A DNA stretch of 20,951 nt from Candidatus Omnitrophota bacterium. Its GTDB lineage: Bacteria > Ratteibacteria > UBA8468 > B48-G9 > JAFGKM01. Shown here piece by piece: positions 1 to 8,201 of this stretch (the stretch's first letter is position 1; each line of letters opens with the position of its first letter). Made by a program: the position numbers and the translations under genes. The stretch covers positions 1 to 20,951 of the forward strand of contig JAMWCO010000006.1 in NCBI GenBank assembly GCA_023818785.1, in the 5' to 3' direction. The notes under the pieces were generated by a model. The model searched no databases. It saw only the letters and a program-made list of their open reading frames with translations, and was not told the DNA's origin.

Positions 1-681
1 GGTGAAAAAAGATATGGCTTCACGCTGATAGAATTGCTTGTTGTAGTTGCGATAATTGCTATTTTGGCAGCAATGTTATTACCAGCATTAAGTAAAGCAA
101 GAGAAAGGGCAAGACAATCACTCTGTATGAATAATTTAAAACAGATATTTCAAATTACATACTTTTATTCTCAGGATTATGATGGTTGGCTCCTTAACTC
201 AGTATATCCTGGGTATATATAGATTGGGGCTTTAATAAGAACACCCAGTAGTCCACCTTACATAAAACAGACGCCTAGTAAAGACAAATTAGGATCGAGT
301 ATATGGTATTGCCCTACTATTGGGAAAATAAGATGGGATTATGAAAAAAGTATTTTTACAGGCCATTGGAGTTCTTATGGTATGAATGAAGCTATATACC
401 ATAGAAATACTCCAATTAACAGACTGAAAAAATGGAGTCAAGTGGAAAGGTATTCTTCTAAAGTATTCTATTTTTCTGATATTTATCCATTAGCAAATGA
501 GCACAGAATATGGCATAATGGTCTGCCTGATTATAATGCAAACTCTTTATATTACGCGCACAATGAGGCTGCAAATTTACTTTTTCTTGATGGTCATGTA
601 GAAGTGGTGAACAAAGGAAAAGTGCCATCTTATCCTGGCTATAATGTATTTAATGTCTGGCCATGGAATGGTCCTCCATAA
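1..681 (+). pseudogene. Prepilin-like H-X9-DG protein, 5'-partial, interrupted by in-frame TAG
   Basis: The frame is open from base 1 and the start codon lies outside the window. It begins with a type IV prepilin signal: a basic stretch, Gly, then FTLIELLVVVAIIAILAA, with Glu at +5 of the predicted mature protein. This is a secretion-pseudopilin type leader cleaved by a prepilin peptidase. The frame ends at TAG 220-222, but the same frame continues open to TAA at 679-681. The continuation includes a CP motif (IWYCPTIG) and the C-terminal H-X9-DG signature (H, nine residues, DGH) near 560-600. Both halves therefore belong to one gene of at least 226 codons. It is homologous to the intact gene at 16131-16892, where a WIEEL segment sits near the equivalent place, so TAG probably replaced a TGG Trp codon. 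A sequencing error is the main alternative. TAG is used as a normal stop at 17576-17578, so a reassigned code is unlikely. Confidence 0.85.
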
Positions 682-713
682 AGAAGATGAGTAAAATGAA
701 AGGTGGTTTTGAA

Positions 714-3700
714 ATGTCTAAAATTAAAGGTGTTGGGGTATTTTTAAGTATAGTTATTTGTAATTTTTTTGCTACAGGGTTTAGTTTAGAAAAAGATTTA
801 ATTTTTTATTGTGAATATGATGAAAAACCAGAGGCAATTATATCTATGGGTAACCCGATACCTACAAATTTAAAAGAGATGGAAAAAATTGTATCTAACT
901 ATCTTCCAGGGATAAAGGGTAAATCTGTTGTTTCAGAGCCAAAAGGAGTTGCATATATATACGAGATAGATAAAAATATTGATTTTACAAAGGGAACTTT
1001 GTCTATATGGATACAACCTTTAGATTGGCCACCACTTCCTAAAAGTGGAGTTTTCCCTTTATTTATTACTTATGCAGACCCCAAAAAAGAAAAAAGCGTC
1101 TATATGGGATTACAAATTGAAGCAGGAGGAAATTTACGTTTTTTTGTTCATGATTATGGAAAAGAAGAAACTATTGGAAAACATTCCATAATTTCAGGAA
1201 ATCCTAAAGATTGGAAGAAAGGAGAATGGCATAATGTAGTGATTACTTGGAACATTTTCAATTTTTCTCTCTTTGTAGATGGTGAAGTCCAAGGAGGAAT
1301 AAGGTTAAAAGCACCCTTATTAAGAGAATATTTTGGTTCCATTTTCAGAATTGGTTCTAATTATGATGTTATGCCAAAAACTGCTATTGATGAAGTAAGG
1401 ATTTATAACAGAGCATTCAGCCCTGAAGAAGTGAAAGAATTTTATAAAACTTACTTAAATATGAAATTAACACAAAATACCTCTCAAACCGAAATTTCTT
1501 ATTCAGATTATGTGGTAAGACTCCCTAAAATGAGAAACCCTCCAATAATTGATGGAATTATAGGAGAGAGAGAATGGGATGATGCAACAAGGATTGAAGG
1601 ATTTACTGCTCATAGTTCTGGGTATTTAGAACCAAGAAAAGGATATTTCTATTTAGGTTATGACCAACAACACTTATATTTTGCAGTAATTACTGAAATC
1701 CCTCTGGAAGGAACATTAATAAGTAGAGAAAAACAACCAAGTAAAGTTGTATATGATGATGCTATTGAAATATGGATTGACCCCAACAGGTTTTCAAAAG
1801 GAAAAGAGCAGAGGTATTACCAATTTATGATAAATTCTATTGGGACAGTATTTTGTCAGAGTTTTGATCGTACTAACCCACAGACACCACAAAGTTGGCA
1901 AGGAAAATGGGACTTTGCAAACAGAATAGATAATGGTTTTTGGATAATGGAATCTTCTATTTCATTTAAAGAATTAAATGCTAATCCTATATCACAAGAC
2001 ATTTCAAAATCCTGGGGAATCTTCATAGCCCGTGATTGGAAACAACCTTTTGTGTTTTCAGGATGGAAAAGAGGAGGTGTTGCAGGTTTTTCTGATTGGA
2101 ACTCATATCCTTTACTTATTGCTGATGAGAATGCTCCAGTTGTTCAATTACTTTTCCTTGGAAACATTTACCAAGGAAAAACCAACCTTTTAGTTTCTAT
2201 AAAAAATCCTCATCCTTTTAAACAAAAAGTAAAAGTTTTAGCAAATCTTCAACCTTCAAACTTACCAGAAGTTGTAAAAGAGGAAATTATCCCTCTTGAT
2301 TCTTATGAAGAAAAGGTATTTCAATTGTCAAAGGAAAACATTCCAGAGGCTGAAAACTTTTTATCTATAAAAGTAACATCAGTTGATGAACGAAAAGTTT
2401 TCTTTGCCCATTCTCTTAAATGGAAACCGCCAAGAAAGGAAATCTGGCAGGTAGAAGGATCTCTAAAGAATAATATATTAGAAATTGCCTATTATCCATA
2501 TTATAACAAATTGAAAGCAAAAGTATGGCTTATTAGTTTACCGGAAACATCAAAAGTAAAAGAGGCTAAAATAGAAATATTTAATTCTGAAGGGAAATTA
2601 ATAGGGAAAGGAAGCATAAATTCTTTCAGAGATAAAAATGGTGAAGTAATAATAGATTTACCTGATTTACCAGATGGAGAGTATCAAGTTATTGCAACAC
2701 TTGTTGGAGAAGGGATATTTAAAGAAATAGCAAAAAAATCATTTAAGAGAAAACATTTTATTTGGGAACATAACAATCTTGGTATTTCTGATGAAGTAAT
2801 ACCCCCATTTGAACCACTGAAGTTAAAAGATAAGGAAGTATATTGTCTTTATAGAACTTATCAGATGAATAAGTTTGGCCTTTGGGATAGAGTAATTACA
2901 AAAGGAGTAAATATTTTATTTGCTCCTATGGTAATTAAGTTTGTCTCAGAAGGAGAAGAAGGCAAATGGAATGATGGTAAAATTTCTATATTAGAATCTA
3001 AACCTAATGTAGTAAAAGTGAAAAGTGAGGTAGGAGTAGATAATTTAGAGATTAATACTATTTCAAGTATTGAATATGATGGTTGTATGAAGGTAGAAAT
3101 GGAAATAAAAGGGAAAAACAAAAAAATAGATCATCTCTGGATTGAAATACCTCTGAAAGATGAATTCTGTCCTTTGATGCATGTGGTCATGGACGGAATT
3201 AGGTCCAATCCCGCAGGAAAGGTTCCTTCCGGTAAAGGCATAATTTTTGATGGTAAGAATTTACCCAGAAGAAGTTTATTAGGAATGTTTGTTCCTTATA
3301 TTTGGATAGGAGAAGAGGAAAGAGGGCTATGCTGGTTTGCAGATAATGATAAGGGATGGGTTGTTGATGACGAAAAGCCTTCTTTAACATTAGAAAGAAA
3401 AGAAAAAGTTTTGTTCTTAAATATTCATTTAATTAATAAATCTATTTTATTGACAGAAAATAGGAAAATAATATTTGGATTGATGGCAACTCCTGTAAAA
3501 CCAAGACCAGAAGGTTGGAGGACTTGGGATTCTTGGAAAAATGAGGGACATAAATTTTTATCTTGGCATTTCTTCCATGGTCAGATTGCACCTGGTCCAT
3601 ATCCACTGAATTATGATTTGAGCGTTTGGGATGAATGGATAAGAGCCAAAGAAACAGGAAAATTCCCTAATGAGTATTATGAAAAATGGATGAAAATGTT

Positions 3701-4820
3701 AGGAGAATATCTTGGGGATAAGAAAGACCTATATAATGAGTCTTACAAAAATGGGTATTATCACTCCCATCTTTATGGTTTTTTCCAAAACGCATTGCAA
3801 AAGGTTGATATTTTTATGCCTTGTTTAGACAGTTTTGAAATCTGGGTTGGACACCCTGAATTTCATATTTTCCAGGATGAATGGGATTTAGAAGAATATA
3901 GCCCTACTTCTAGACACCATATTGATAAAATAAAAACCTTTGATGATAAATATAAGGTTGTAAGAGTAGAACCCGTAAAAAGTTTTCTTGATTGGACAAC
4001 ATATTATGTCAATGAAAAGTTGAAAAGGGGTATTGGAAACTATATAGATAATTACTTTCCCAAGCCCAACTATGACCCGATAGTTTCAGATGCTTATTAT
4101 AGAGAAGATGGGAAAATCCAACCAAGTGTTGGTATATGGTCGTTGCGAGAAAGGATGAAACGTATGGCTATATTACATTATCAATATAAAAACCCAGGGT
4201 TAATGGTTCATATGACTAATGGGAATATTGTGCCTGTACTTTCTTTTGCTCCTATACAACTTGATTGGGAATGGAAATATGGTAGATTGCCTTTCCAGGA
4301 AAGATTTTCTCCTGATTTAATTCGGGCTGAAAGTATGGGGACTCAAACAGGAACTGTCCCATTTGTGCTTTATGGAATTTATGATGTTAAAAATAAAGAA
4401 GAAGAAAAATTTATTCAGAGAACTTTATGGGGAGTTACTTCCATTCATGAAATAAAAGTGTGGGGTGGAATTGGAATTAAAGAATTAGAAAAAATAAAAT
4501 ATAATTTCGGGTATGGTCTATCAGATTGTAAAATTTATCATTACTGGGAGAAAGATTATCCCCTTTTAGTTAAAGAAGGCGAACTTTATTCCATCATTTA
4601 TCAGCGACCCAAAAAGGCAATGCTGATATTGGTAAGTTATGAAAAAGAAGATAAGAGTTTCTGTATTAAGATTGATTCCCAAAAATTAAATTTATCATTT
4701 GAAAAGATAGAAATAAAAGATATAGAGAACAATGAAATTTTAAAATTAGATAAAACAGGGCAATTCAATCTTTTTATACCAAAATATGGAGTTAAAATTT
4801 TAGAAATTTTACAAAGGTAA
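714..4820 (+). CDS. Secreted LamG + CBM9-like + glycosidase-like (DUF6067/GH123-type) protein
   Basis: I chose ATG 714 because AAGGTGG lies 7 bases upstream and a signal peptide follows at once (MSKIKGVGVFLSIVICNFFA). Upstream in-frame ATGs at 663 and 687 lack this and would lengthen a leader ahead of the signal. The product is 1,368 residues and predicted exported. Domains in order: a LamG/concanavalin-like jelly roll at about 30-250 (WHNVVITWN, FVDGE, IDEVRIYNRAFS); a CBM9-like domain at about 265-485 (PPIIDGIIGEREWDDA, DDAIEIWIDPN, WIMESSISFKEL); a beta linker; then a long C-terminal part with LMATPVKPRPEGWR and a barrel-like segment with LMVHMTNGNIVPV and LDWEWKYG. The last part resembles DUF6067/GH123-related glycosidases from memory; catalytic residues are not assigned. 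It likely binds and acts on a polysaccharide outside the cell. No promoter was seen upstream, so it may be cotranscribed with the broken prepilin gene. Confidence 0.8.
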   Translation: MSKIKGVGVFLSIVICNFFATGFSLEKDLIFYCEYDEKPEAIISMGNPIPTNLKEMEKIVSNYLPGIKGKSVVSEPKGVAYIYEIDKNIDFTKGTLSIWIQPLDWPPLPKSGVFPLFITYADPKKEKSVYMGLQIEAGGNLRFFVHDYGKEETIGKHSIISGNPKDWKKGEWHNVVITWNIFNFSLFVDGEVQGGIRLKAPLLREYFGSIFRIGSNYDVMPKTAIDEVRIYNRAFSPEEVKEFYKTYLNMKLTQNTSQTEISYSDYVVRLPKMRNPPIIDGIIGEREWDDATRIEGFTAHSSGYLEPRKGYFYLGYDQQHLYFAVITEIPLEGTLISREKQPSKVVYDDAIEIWIDPNRFSKGKEQRYYQFMINSIGTVFCQSFDRTNPQTPQSWQGKWDFANRIDNGFWIMESSISFKELNANPISQDISKSWGIFIARDWKQPFVFSGWKRGGVAGFSDWNSYPLLIADENAPVVQLLFLGNIYQGKTNLLVSIKNPHPFKQKVKVLANLQPSNLPEVVKEEIIPLDSYEEKVFQLSKENIPEAENFLSIKVTSVDERKVFFAHSLKWKPPRKEIWQVEGSLKNNILEIAYYPYYNKLKAKVWLISLPETSKVKEAKIEIFNSEGKLIGKGSINSFRDKNGEVIIDLPDLPDGEYQVIATLVGEGIFKEIAKKSFKRKHFIWEHNNLGISDEVIPPFEPLKLKDKEVYCLYRTYQMNKFGLWDRVITKGVNILFAPMVIKFVSEGEEGKWNDGKISILESKPNVVKVKSEVGVDNLEINTISSIEYDGCMKVEMEIKGKNKKIDHLWIEIPLKDEFCPLMHVVMDGIRSNPAGKVPSGKGIIFDGKNLPRRSLLGMFVPYIWIGEEERGLCWFADNDKGWVVDDEKPSLTLERKEKVLFLNIHLINKSILLTENRKIIFGLMATPVKPRPEGWRTWDSWKNEGHKFLSWHFFHGQIAPGPYPLNYDLSVWDEWIRAKETGKFPNEYYEKWMKMLGEYLGDKKDLYNESYKNGYYHSHLYGFFQNALQKVDIFMPCLDSFEIWVGHPEFHIFQDEWDLEEYSPTSRHHIDKIKTFDDKYKVVRVEPVKSFLDWTTYYVNEKLKRGIGNYIDNYFPKPNYDPIVSDAYYREDGKIQPSVGIWSLRERMKRMAILHYQYKNPGLMVHMTNGNIVPVLSFAPIQLDWEWKYGRLPFQERFSPDLIRAESMGTQTGTVPFVLYGIYDVKNKEEEKFIQRTLWGVTSIHEIKVWGGIGIKELEKIKYNFGYGLSDCKIYHYWEKDYPLLVKEGELYSIIYQRPKKAMLILVSYEKEDKSFCIKIDSQKLNLSFEKIEIKDIENNEILKLDKTGQFNLFIPKYGVKILEILQR

Positions 4821-4873
4821 GAATTAAAAAAACATGGTGAAAAACACAAAGAGATAATTGATAAGGAGATACA

Positions 4874-5113
4874 ATGAAAGTATTCACTATTTTTTCAGGG
4901 ATTTTTTTCTTTCTTATTCTTAACTGCTTTGGAGAAGATATGAAAAATTATTGTCCATTGAAGATTAAAGAACCTCCTATAATTGATGGAAAATTGACTG
5001 AAAGTATCTGGGAAAAAGCAAAAAAGATAACTGGATTTATCAGGACAGATAAAAAGCCAACTCTACAACAAACATCTGTTAGGATATGCTATGATGAAAA
5101 AAATTTATATTAA
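4874..5113 (+). pseudogene. CBM9-like secreted protein, truncated remnant
   Basis: ATG 4874 follows an AAGGAGAT ribosome site at correct spacing and a clear signal peptide (MKVFTIFSGIFFFLILNCFG). The next 55 residues match the start of a CBM9-like domain: EPPIIDGKLTESIWEKAKKI parallels PPIIDGIIGEREWDDATRI in the neighbouring large protein, and VRICYDEKNLY is the strand just before the conserved core. Translation then stops at TAA 5111-5113, followed in the same frame by TGA, TAA and TGA within 33 bases. A CBM9 domain needs roughly 180-200 residues, so this is a stump. The same frame after these stops still reads plausibly (VCIFNEQTEKIDKTCR) up to the next gene, which suggests local decay plus loss of the rest. 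It may still be translated because its ribosome site is intact. Confidence 0.75.
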
Positions 5114-5196
5114 GGATATGTTTGAGATTAAAAGAAATATTGAGTTTGTATCTTTAATGAACAAACTGAAAAAATTGACAAAACCTGCAGAATAAA

Positions 5197-6498
5197 ATGC
5201 CAAGTAAGATGCATAGAAAGATGGGGTATTTTTCTTATATAAGTTTACCTAAATGGCAGAAGGATTGGTGGGATTTTAGTTTAGATAGTCTTGGGGAGTT
5301 TGGTTTAAAGGAAGTTTATAAATCAAAGGAGGAAAAAATAAGTGATAGTTGTCTCATACCTGATAGTATGGGGTGGAAATGGGATGAAGAAAAATATAAA
5401 AGATACAAAAAATACCTTTTATTTGAAGAAAGGCATATACCTCATGGCCCTGTAGATAATAATTTCAATTGTGTATGGGTAAGTTTTAATGAGCATGACC
5501 AGTACAATTTTCTTCTTATTCTTAATTATTATACAAAAAAGTTTTTTGAAACATTAAAGAATAGAGAATTTGATTTATCTGTTATATTTGCTGGAATTTT
5601 AGGTCATATTATTCAGGAGTCCTCATATCCTTCCCATTCTATATCAAACCTATTTTTTTACAATTATTTCCCAAGACCGAGAAAACTTTATATTTCTTAT
5701 CATGATATAATAGACAAGATTTCCATAAGAAAAATTAAAAAATTTAAGCCAGAAATTATTGGAATAACGCCAGAAGAAATTTCTTATAAACTATGGGTAG
5801 AACTTGAAAAGAATTTTCTGTGGCAGAAAAGGAATCTATATAAAATTTTAAACTCTATAAATAAAAACAAGAAAAATATTGTAAAAATTTTAAGGCCATC
5901 TATTGAAAAAGGAATTAAACTATTTTCAGATATTATTTATACTTCAATATCAATTGTCACAGATTCTATAAAAGAAAAAGATGTAAAAAGATTAGAAAAA
6001 TTCTCTTTATACAATTTAGTTCCATATTATATTCATCCTGGTGGTAGATATAGGGATATTCCGGGAAATTTTTCAATAATAGATGGTAAGAGAAGATCTT
6101 TATTTTTAAAAAATAGAAAAATTAATGAAGGTATAGGATTATGTCCTTTTGTTTCTATTAAATATATTTTACAGCAAGGTCTTTTTTCTAAATTTACCTG
6201 TAAAGTAGGAATTTCATCAATTACAAGAGAAAAGAAAGTAAAAGAAACAAGAGTAAAATTTATGATTGAAATTGATAAAGATATCAATAATGAATATACT
6301 CCTGATTTAAATTATAAAAAAACAGAAAAGGTTTTTCAAAATGAATTAAGTTTTGAAAAAGTTTTTGATGTTAATGTGAATATAAAAATGGCAAGGACAC
6401 TTATAATAAGTTCTATTTCAGAAGAGGTAAATATAAATGGTTCTGAAAAAATTCTCTTCCCAGATATTGTTATAGAAAAACCAGTTTTTATAAAATAA
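5197..6498 (+). CDS. Zinc phospholipase C/S1-P1 nuclease-fold protein with C-terminal beta domain (paralogue 1)
   Basis: The 433-residue product has no signal peptide or membrane segment. The helical N-terminal half carries the metal-ligand spacing of zinc-dependent phospholipase C and S1/P1 nucleases: H137, E141 and H147 (H-x3-E-x5-H, where Glu replaces the usual Asp), then H169 and D173 (H-x3-D). H6, D56 and one of H80/H83/H100 are possible further ligands. The last ~150 residues are beta-rich and align in layout with the NPCBM-like end of the paralogue at 14822 (GIGLCPFVSIKY versus GISVFPYVGPII). The start is uncertain: ATG 5197, 5209 and 5221 all lack a strong ribosome site, and an in-frame stop lies at 5176-5178. 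ATG 5197 or 5209 keeps the N-terminal His aligned with H6 of the paralogue. It nearly abuts the HAD gene downstream (2 bases between). The substrate is unknown; a phosphodiester is likely from the fold. Confidence 0.7.
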   Translation: MPSKMHRKMGYFSYISLPKWQKDWWDFSLDSLGEFGLKEVYKSKEEKISDSCLIPDSMGWKWDEEKYKRYKKYLLFEERHIPHGPVDNNFNCVWVSFNEHDQYNFLLILNYYTKKFFETLKNREFDLSVIFAGILGHIIQESSYPSHSISNLFFYNYFPRPRKLYISYHDIIDKISIRKIKKFKPEIIGITPEEISYKLWVELEKNFLWQKRNLYKILNSINKNKKNIVKILRPSIEKGIKLFSDIIYTSISIVTDSIKEKDVKRLEKFSLYNLVPYYIHPGGRYRDIPGNFSIIDGKRRSLFLKNRKINEGIGLCPFVSIKYILQQGLFSKFTCKVGISSITREKKVKETRVKFMIEIDKDINNEYTPDLNYKKTEKVFQNELSFEKVFDVNVNIKMARTLIISSISEEVNINGSEKILFPDIVIEKPVFIK

Positions 6499-6500
6499 AA

Positions 6501-7127
6501 ATGGGAAAAATAAAATTAATTGTTATAGATTTGGATGAAACAGCACTTGGTGGATACCGACCTTATGACAGATTTCCTGATCATCTTTCAAAATTTCTTG
6601 ATAAAGTTTCAGAAGAAGACATTTTATGGACAACCTGCACCACTTGGTATCCTTATATGCAAGACATTGTTTTTAAAAAAAGTATATTAAAATCAAGACC
6701 AATAAGAGCAATAGGAAGAACAAGTATGGAATGCGGCTTATATAAAAACAGAAAAATTTATCTTGATGCTGAATGGAATTATGAATTTTTATGTTACAAG
6801 GTAGAATTTCAAAGACAATACTATGATTATATAAACTCTTTTTCTAAAATTATTTCAATAACAGAGCATTTTGACTATGTTTTTTCTTTAAAATTCAGAG
6901 TGAATAAAGAAGAAATTTTAGAAAATCTGAATTCTGATAAAATAATAAAAGAAAAATTAAAAATATCTGGGGGAAATATATTAATTGTAGCCGATGGATT
7001 TAATGATTTACCTATGATTGATAAAGAGGTTGGCAATTATTTTGTATGTCCAGAAAATTCAGATACAGAAGTTAAAGAAAAAGTAGAGGAAATTTGTGGT
7101 ATAGTGAGCAACTTAAAAATTTTCTGA
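6501..7127 (+). CDS. HAD-superfamily phosphatase (Cof/sugar-phosphatase-like)
   Basis: The product is 208 residues, cytoplasmic. Motif I is DLDET near residue 10, giving the nucleophile Asp and acid/base Asp of HAD hydrolases. The C-terminal motif ADGFNDLPMI near residue 165-175 is the Mg-binding GDGxND loop. A Thr-rich stretch (WTTCTTWYP) near residue 43-51 is where motif II Ser/Thr is expected. A C2-type cap can be inferred from the segment between. The family dephosphorylates small phosphorylated metabolites, often sugar phosphates. It starts 2 bases after the phospholipase C-fold gene without its own ribosome site, so it is probably translated by coupling, and the pair may act in sequence on a phosphodiester and the resulting phosphomonoester (inference). 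Ends in TGA. Confidence 0.82.
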   Translation: MGKIKLIVIDLDETALGGYRPYDRFPDHLSKFLDKVSEEDILWTTCTTWYPYMQDIVFKKSILKSRPIRAIGRTSMECGLYKNRKIYLDAEWNYEFLCYKVEFQRQYYDYINSFSKIISITEHFDYVFSLKFRVNKEEILENLNSDKIIKEKLKISGGNILIVADGFNDLPMIDKEVGNYFVCPENSDTEVKEKVEEICGIVSNLKIF

Positions 7128-7274
7128 TGGTATTATAGATGGAATATCTAAAATATTAAAAATGTCATAGGTTAAAAGATGTTTAAATCTAATATAACCT
7201 TTAAGTTTTGGAAAGATAAAATCCTCGGTTAGGAGATTGTATTCACATTCAAAAAAATCTTTAAAACATATCTT
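7113..7274 (-). other. Start-less 53-codon reading frame, possible gene remnant
   Basis: This minus-strand frame is open from just after a TGA (7275-7277) to TAA at 7113-7115 and has no ATG, GTG or TTG. The reading is protein-like (for example DFIFPKLKGYIRFKHLL), with Pro, Gly and aromatic residues not expected from a simple AT-rich shadow. It fills most of the otherwise empty gap between the HAD gene and perR and overlaps the last 15 bases of the HAD gene on the other strand. I do not recognise it. It may be the tail of a deleted gene or chance. Confidence 0.25.
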
Positions 7275-7325
7275 TCACATCTACACCTATCATCAAGATT
7301 TACTACACTTAAAAGAGGATTTGAC

Positions 7326-7353
7326 TTGACAAAAAAATTTTTTAAGGTATAAT
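7326..7353 (+). promoter_or_regulatory. sigma70-type promoter of the perR operon
   Basis: TTGACA at 7326-7331 and TATAAT at 7348-7353 are perfect -35 and -10 boxes with a 16-base spacer. The start of transcription would fall near 7360, leaving only about 11 bases before ATG 7371. Confidence 0.85.
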
Positions 7354-7371
7354 TAATAATAAGAATTATTA
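7354..7371 (+). promoter_or_regulatory. Candidate PerR/Fur-type operator
   Basis: TAATAATAAGAATTATTA is a perfect 7-bp inverted repeat around AAGA. It resembles the AT-rich Fur/PerR box (TTATAATnATTATAA), starts directly after the -10 box and covers the predicted transcription start and the A of ATG 7371. Bound PerR would block transcription of its own operon. Background AT content lowers certainty. Confidence 0.6.
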
Positions 7372-7796
7372 TGAATAAGAAAATGGGAAAAGAAATTAAA
7401 AGAAGGAATACAAAACAAAGAAAGGCGATTTTAGAAGAGTTAAAAAAATTAAAAACGCATCCTACTTCATATACATTATTTAGAATACTTAAAAGAAAAT
7501 TCCCAAAAATTTCTCTTGGTACTATATACAGAAACTTAAATATATTGAAAGAAGAAGGGAAAATTTTAGAACTTACAGGTGGGAAATATGGTTGTCATTA
7601 TGATGGATGTACAGAGCAGCATTATCATTTTTTTTGTATAGGATGTAATAATGTTTTTGATTTAGAGATTCCTGTTTTTAAAGGTCTTGATAAAAAAGTA
7701 AGTAAGAAAGGAGGGATTGAAGTTAAATATCACAGATTAGATTTTTATGGATATTGTCAAAATTGTAAAAAGAAAGGAGGTGATTCTTATGGCTAA
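7371..7796 (+). CDS. perR: PerR-type peroxide-sensing Fur-family repressor
   Basis: The product is 141 residues, typical of the Fur family. An N-terminal winged helix (about 10-70, with LGTIYRNLNILKEEG) is followed by the metal-binding dimerisation domain. All five regulatory-metal ligands of Bacillus PerR have counterparts: H30 (in HPTSY), D78, H84, H86 and D97. An Asp, not Glu, at 97 favours PerR over Fur. The structural zinc site is CxxC at 89/92 and CxxC at 129/132. Two extra cysteines, C75 and C80, flank D78. ATG 7371 has no ribosome site and ATG 7383 is an alternative start. The gene is first in an operon with superoxide reductase and peroxiredoxin, which fits peroxide-responsive control. 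Its last codons double as the ribosome site of the next gene, whose start overlaps it by 8 bases. Confidence 0.88.
   Translation: MNKKMGKEIKRRNTKQRKAILEELKKLKTHPTSYTLFRILKRKFPKISLGTIYRNLNILKEEGKILELTGGKYGCHYDGCTEQHYHFFCIGCNNVFDLEIPVFKGLDKKVSKKGGIEVKYHRLDFYGYCQNCKKKGGDSYG
7773..7780 (+). promoter_or_regulatory. Strong ribosome binding site that sets the superoxide reductase start
   Basis: AAAGGAGG, followed by TGATT, lies 8 bases before ATG 7789 and inside the end of perR (it encodes the KKGGD segment). It rules out the upstream in-frame ATG at 7747. Confidence 0.85.
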
Positions 7797-8175
7797 TAAA
7801 TATATTTGTGAGCAAGATATTTTATGTGGTGTTAGAACAGCAAAAGACCTAAATAACCTTTCAGAATTGGAAGAAAAACATCTACCGGTAATTACTGCTC
7901 CAGAGAGAGTAAAAAGAAACCAGATTTTTGAAGTTACTATTGAAGTTGGTAAATTGAGACCTCATCCAAATGAACCAGGACATTTCATTGAATGGATTGA
8001 ATTATATTCTGGAGATACTTTTCTTTTCAGAGTTAGTTTATCTGGTTCTCTCAGTTTCCCAAAAGTTACAATCCCTGTTAAACTTACTCATGCCCATGGT
8101 CCTTTAAAAGCATGGGGAAAATGTAACTTGCATGGACTTTGGGAAAATAGTAAAGAAATTGAAGTTGAAGAATAA
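7789..8175 (+). CDS. Superoxide reductase (neelaredoxin/desulfoferrodoxin type)
   Basis: The product is 128 residues, cytoplasmic, of the one-iron class: the N-terminal desulforedoxin Cys4 domain is absent. The catalytic Fe site is complete: E29-K30-H31 (the Glu-Lys-His loop), H59, H65, C112 and H115 (CNLHGLWE). It reduces superoxide to hydrogen peroxide without making oxygen, using rubredoxin or a similar donor, and is characteristic of anaerobes and microaerophiles. The peroxide would then be handled by the peroxiredoxin encoded next. It is translationally coupled to perR (8-base overlap) and probably repressed by PerR. No rubredoxin gene is visible in the window. Confidence 0.93.
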   Translation: MANKYICEQDILCGVRTAKDLNNLSELEEKHLPVITAPERVKRNQIFEVTIEVGKLRPHPNEPGHFIEWIELYSGDTFLFRVSLSGSLSFPKVTIPVKLTHAHGPLKAWGKCNLHGLWENSKEIEVEE

Positions 8176-8201
8176 AATAATGCAAAAAGGAGGGATAAAA
8201 A

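Noticed and set aside
220..222. TAG as a genome-wide sense codon
   Set aside because: The glycosidase gene ends in TAG at 17576-17578, directly before a good ribosome site and next gene, and reading through would stop within seven codons. Most genes here use TAA, with a few TGA.
663..713. ATG 663 or 687 as start of the large LamG protein
   Set aside because: ATG 714 has a well-spaced AAGGTGG and begins a clean signal peptide; the upstream starts overlap or crowd the prepilin end.
2861..3390. Minus-strand open frames inside the LamG protein gene
   Set aside because: They lie wholly antisense to a well-supported gene, have no ribosome sites and show no recognisable domain.
5175..5210. TTGACA at 5175-5180 as a promoter for the PLC-fold gene
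   Set aside because: The only -10-like hexamer (TAAGAT, 5205-5210) is 24 bases away and lies inside the gene.
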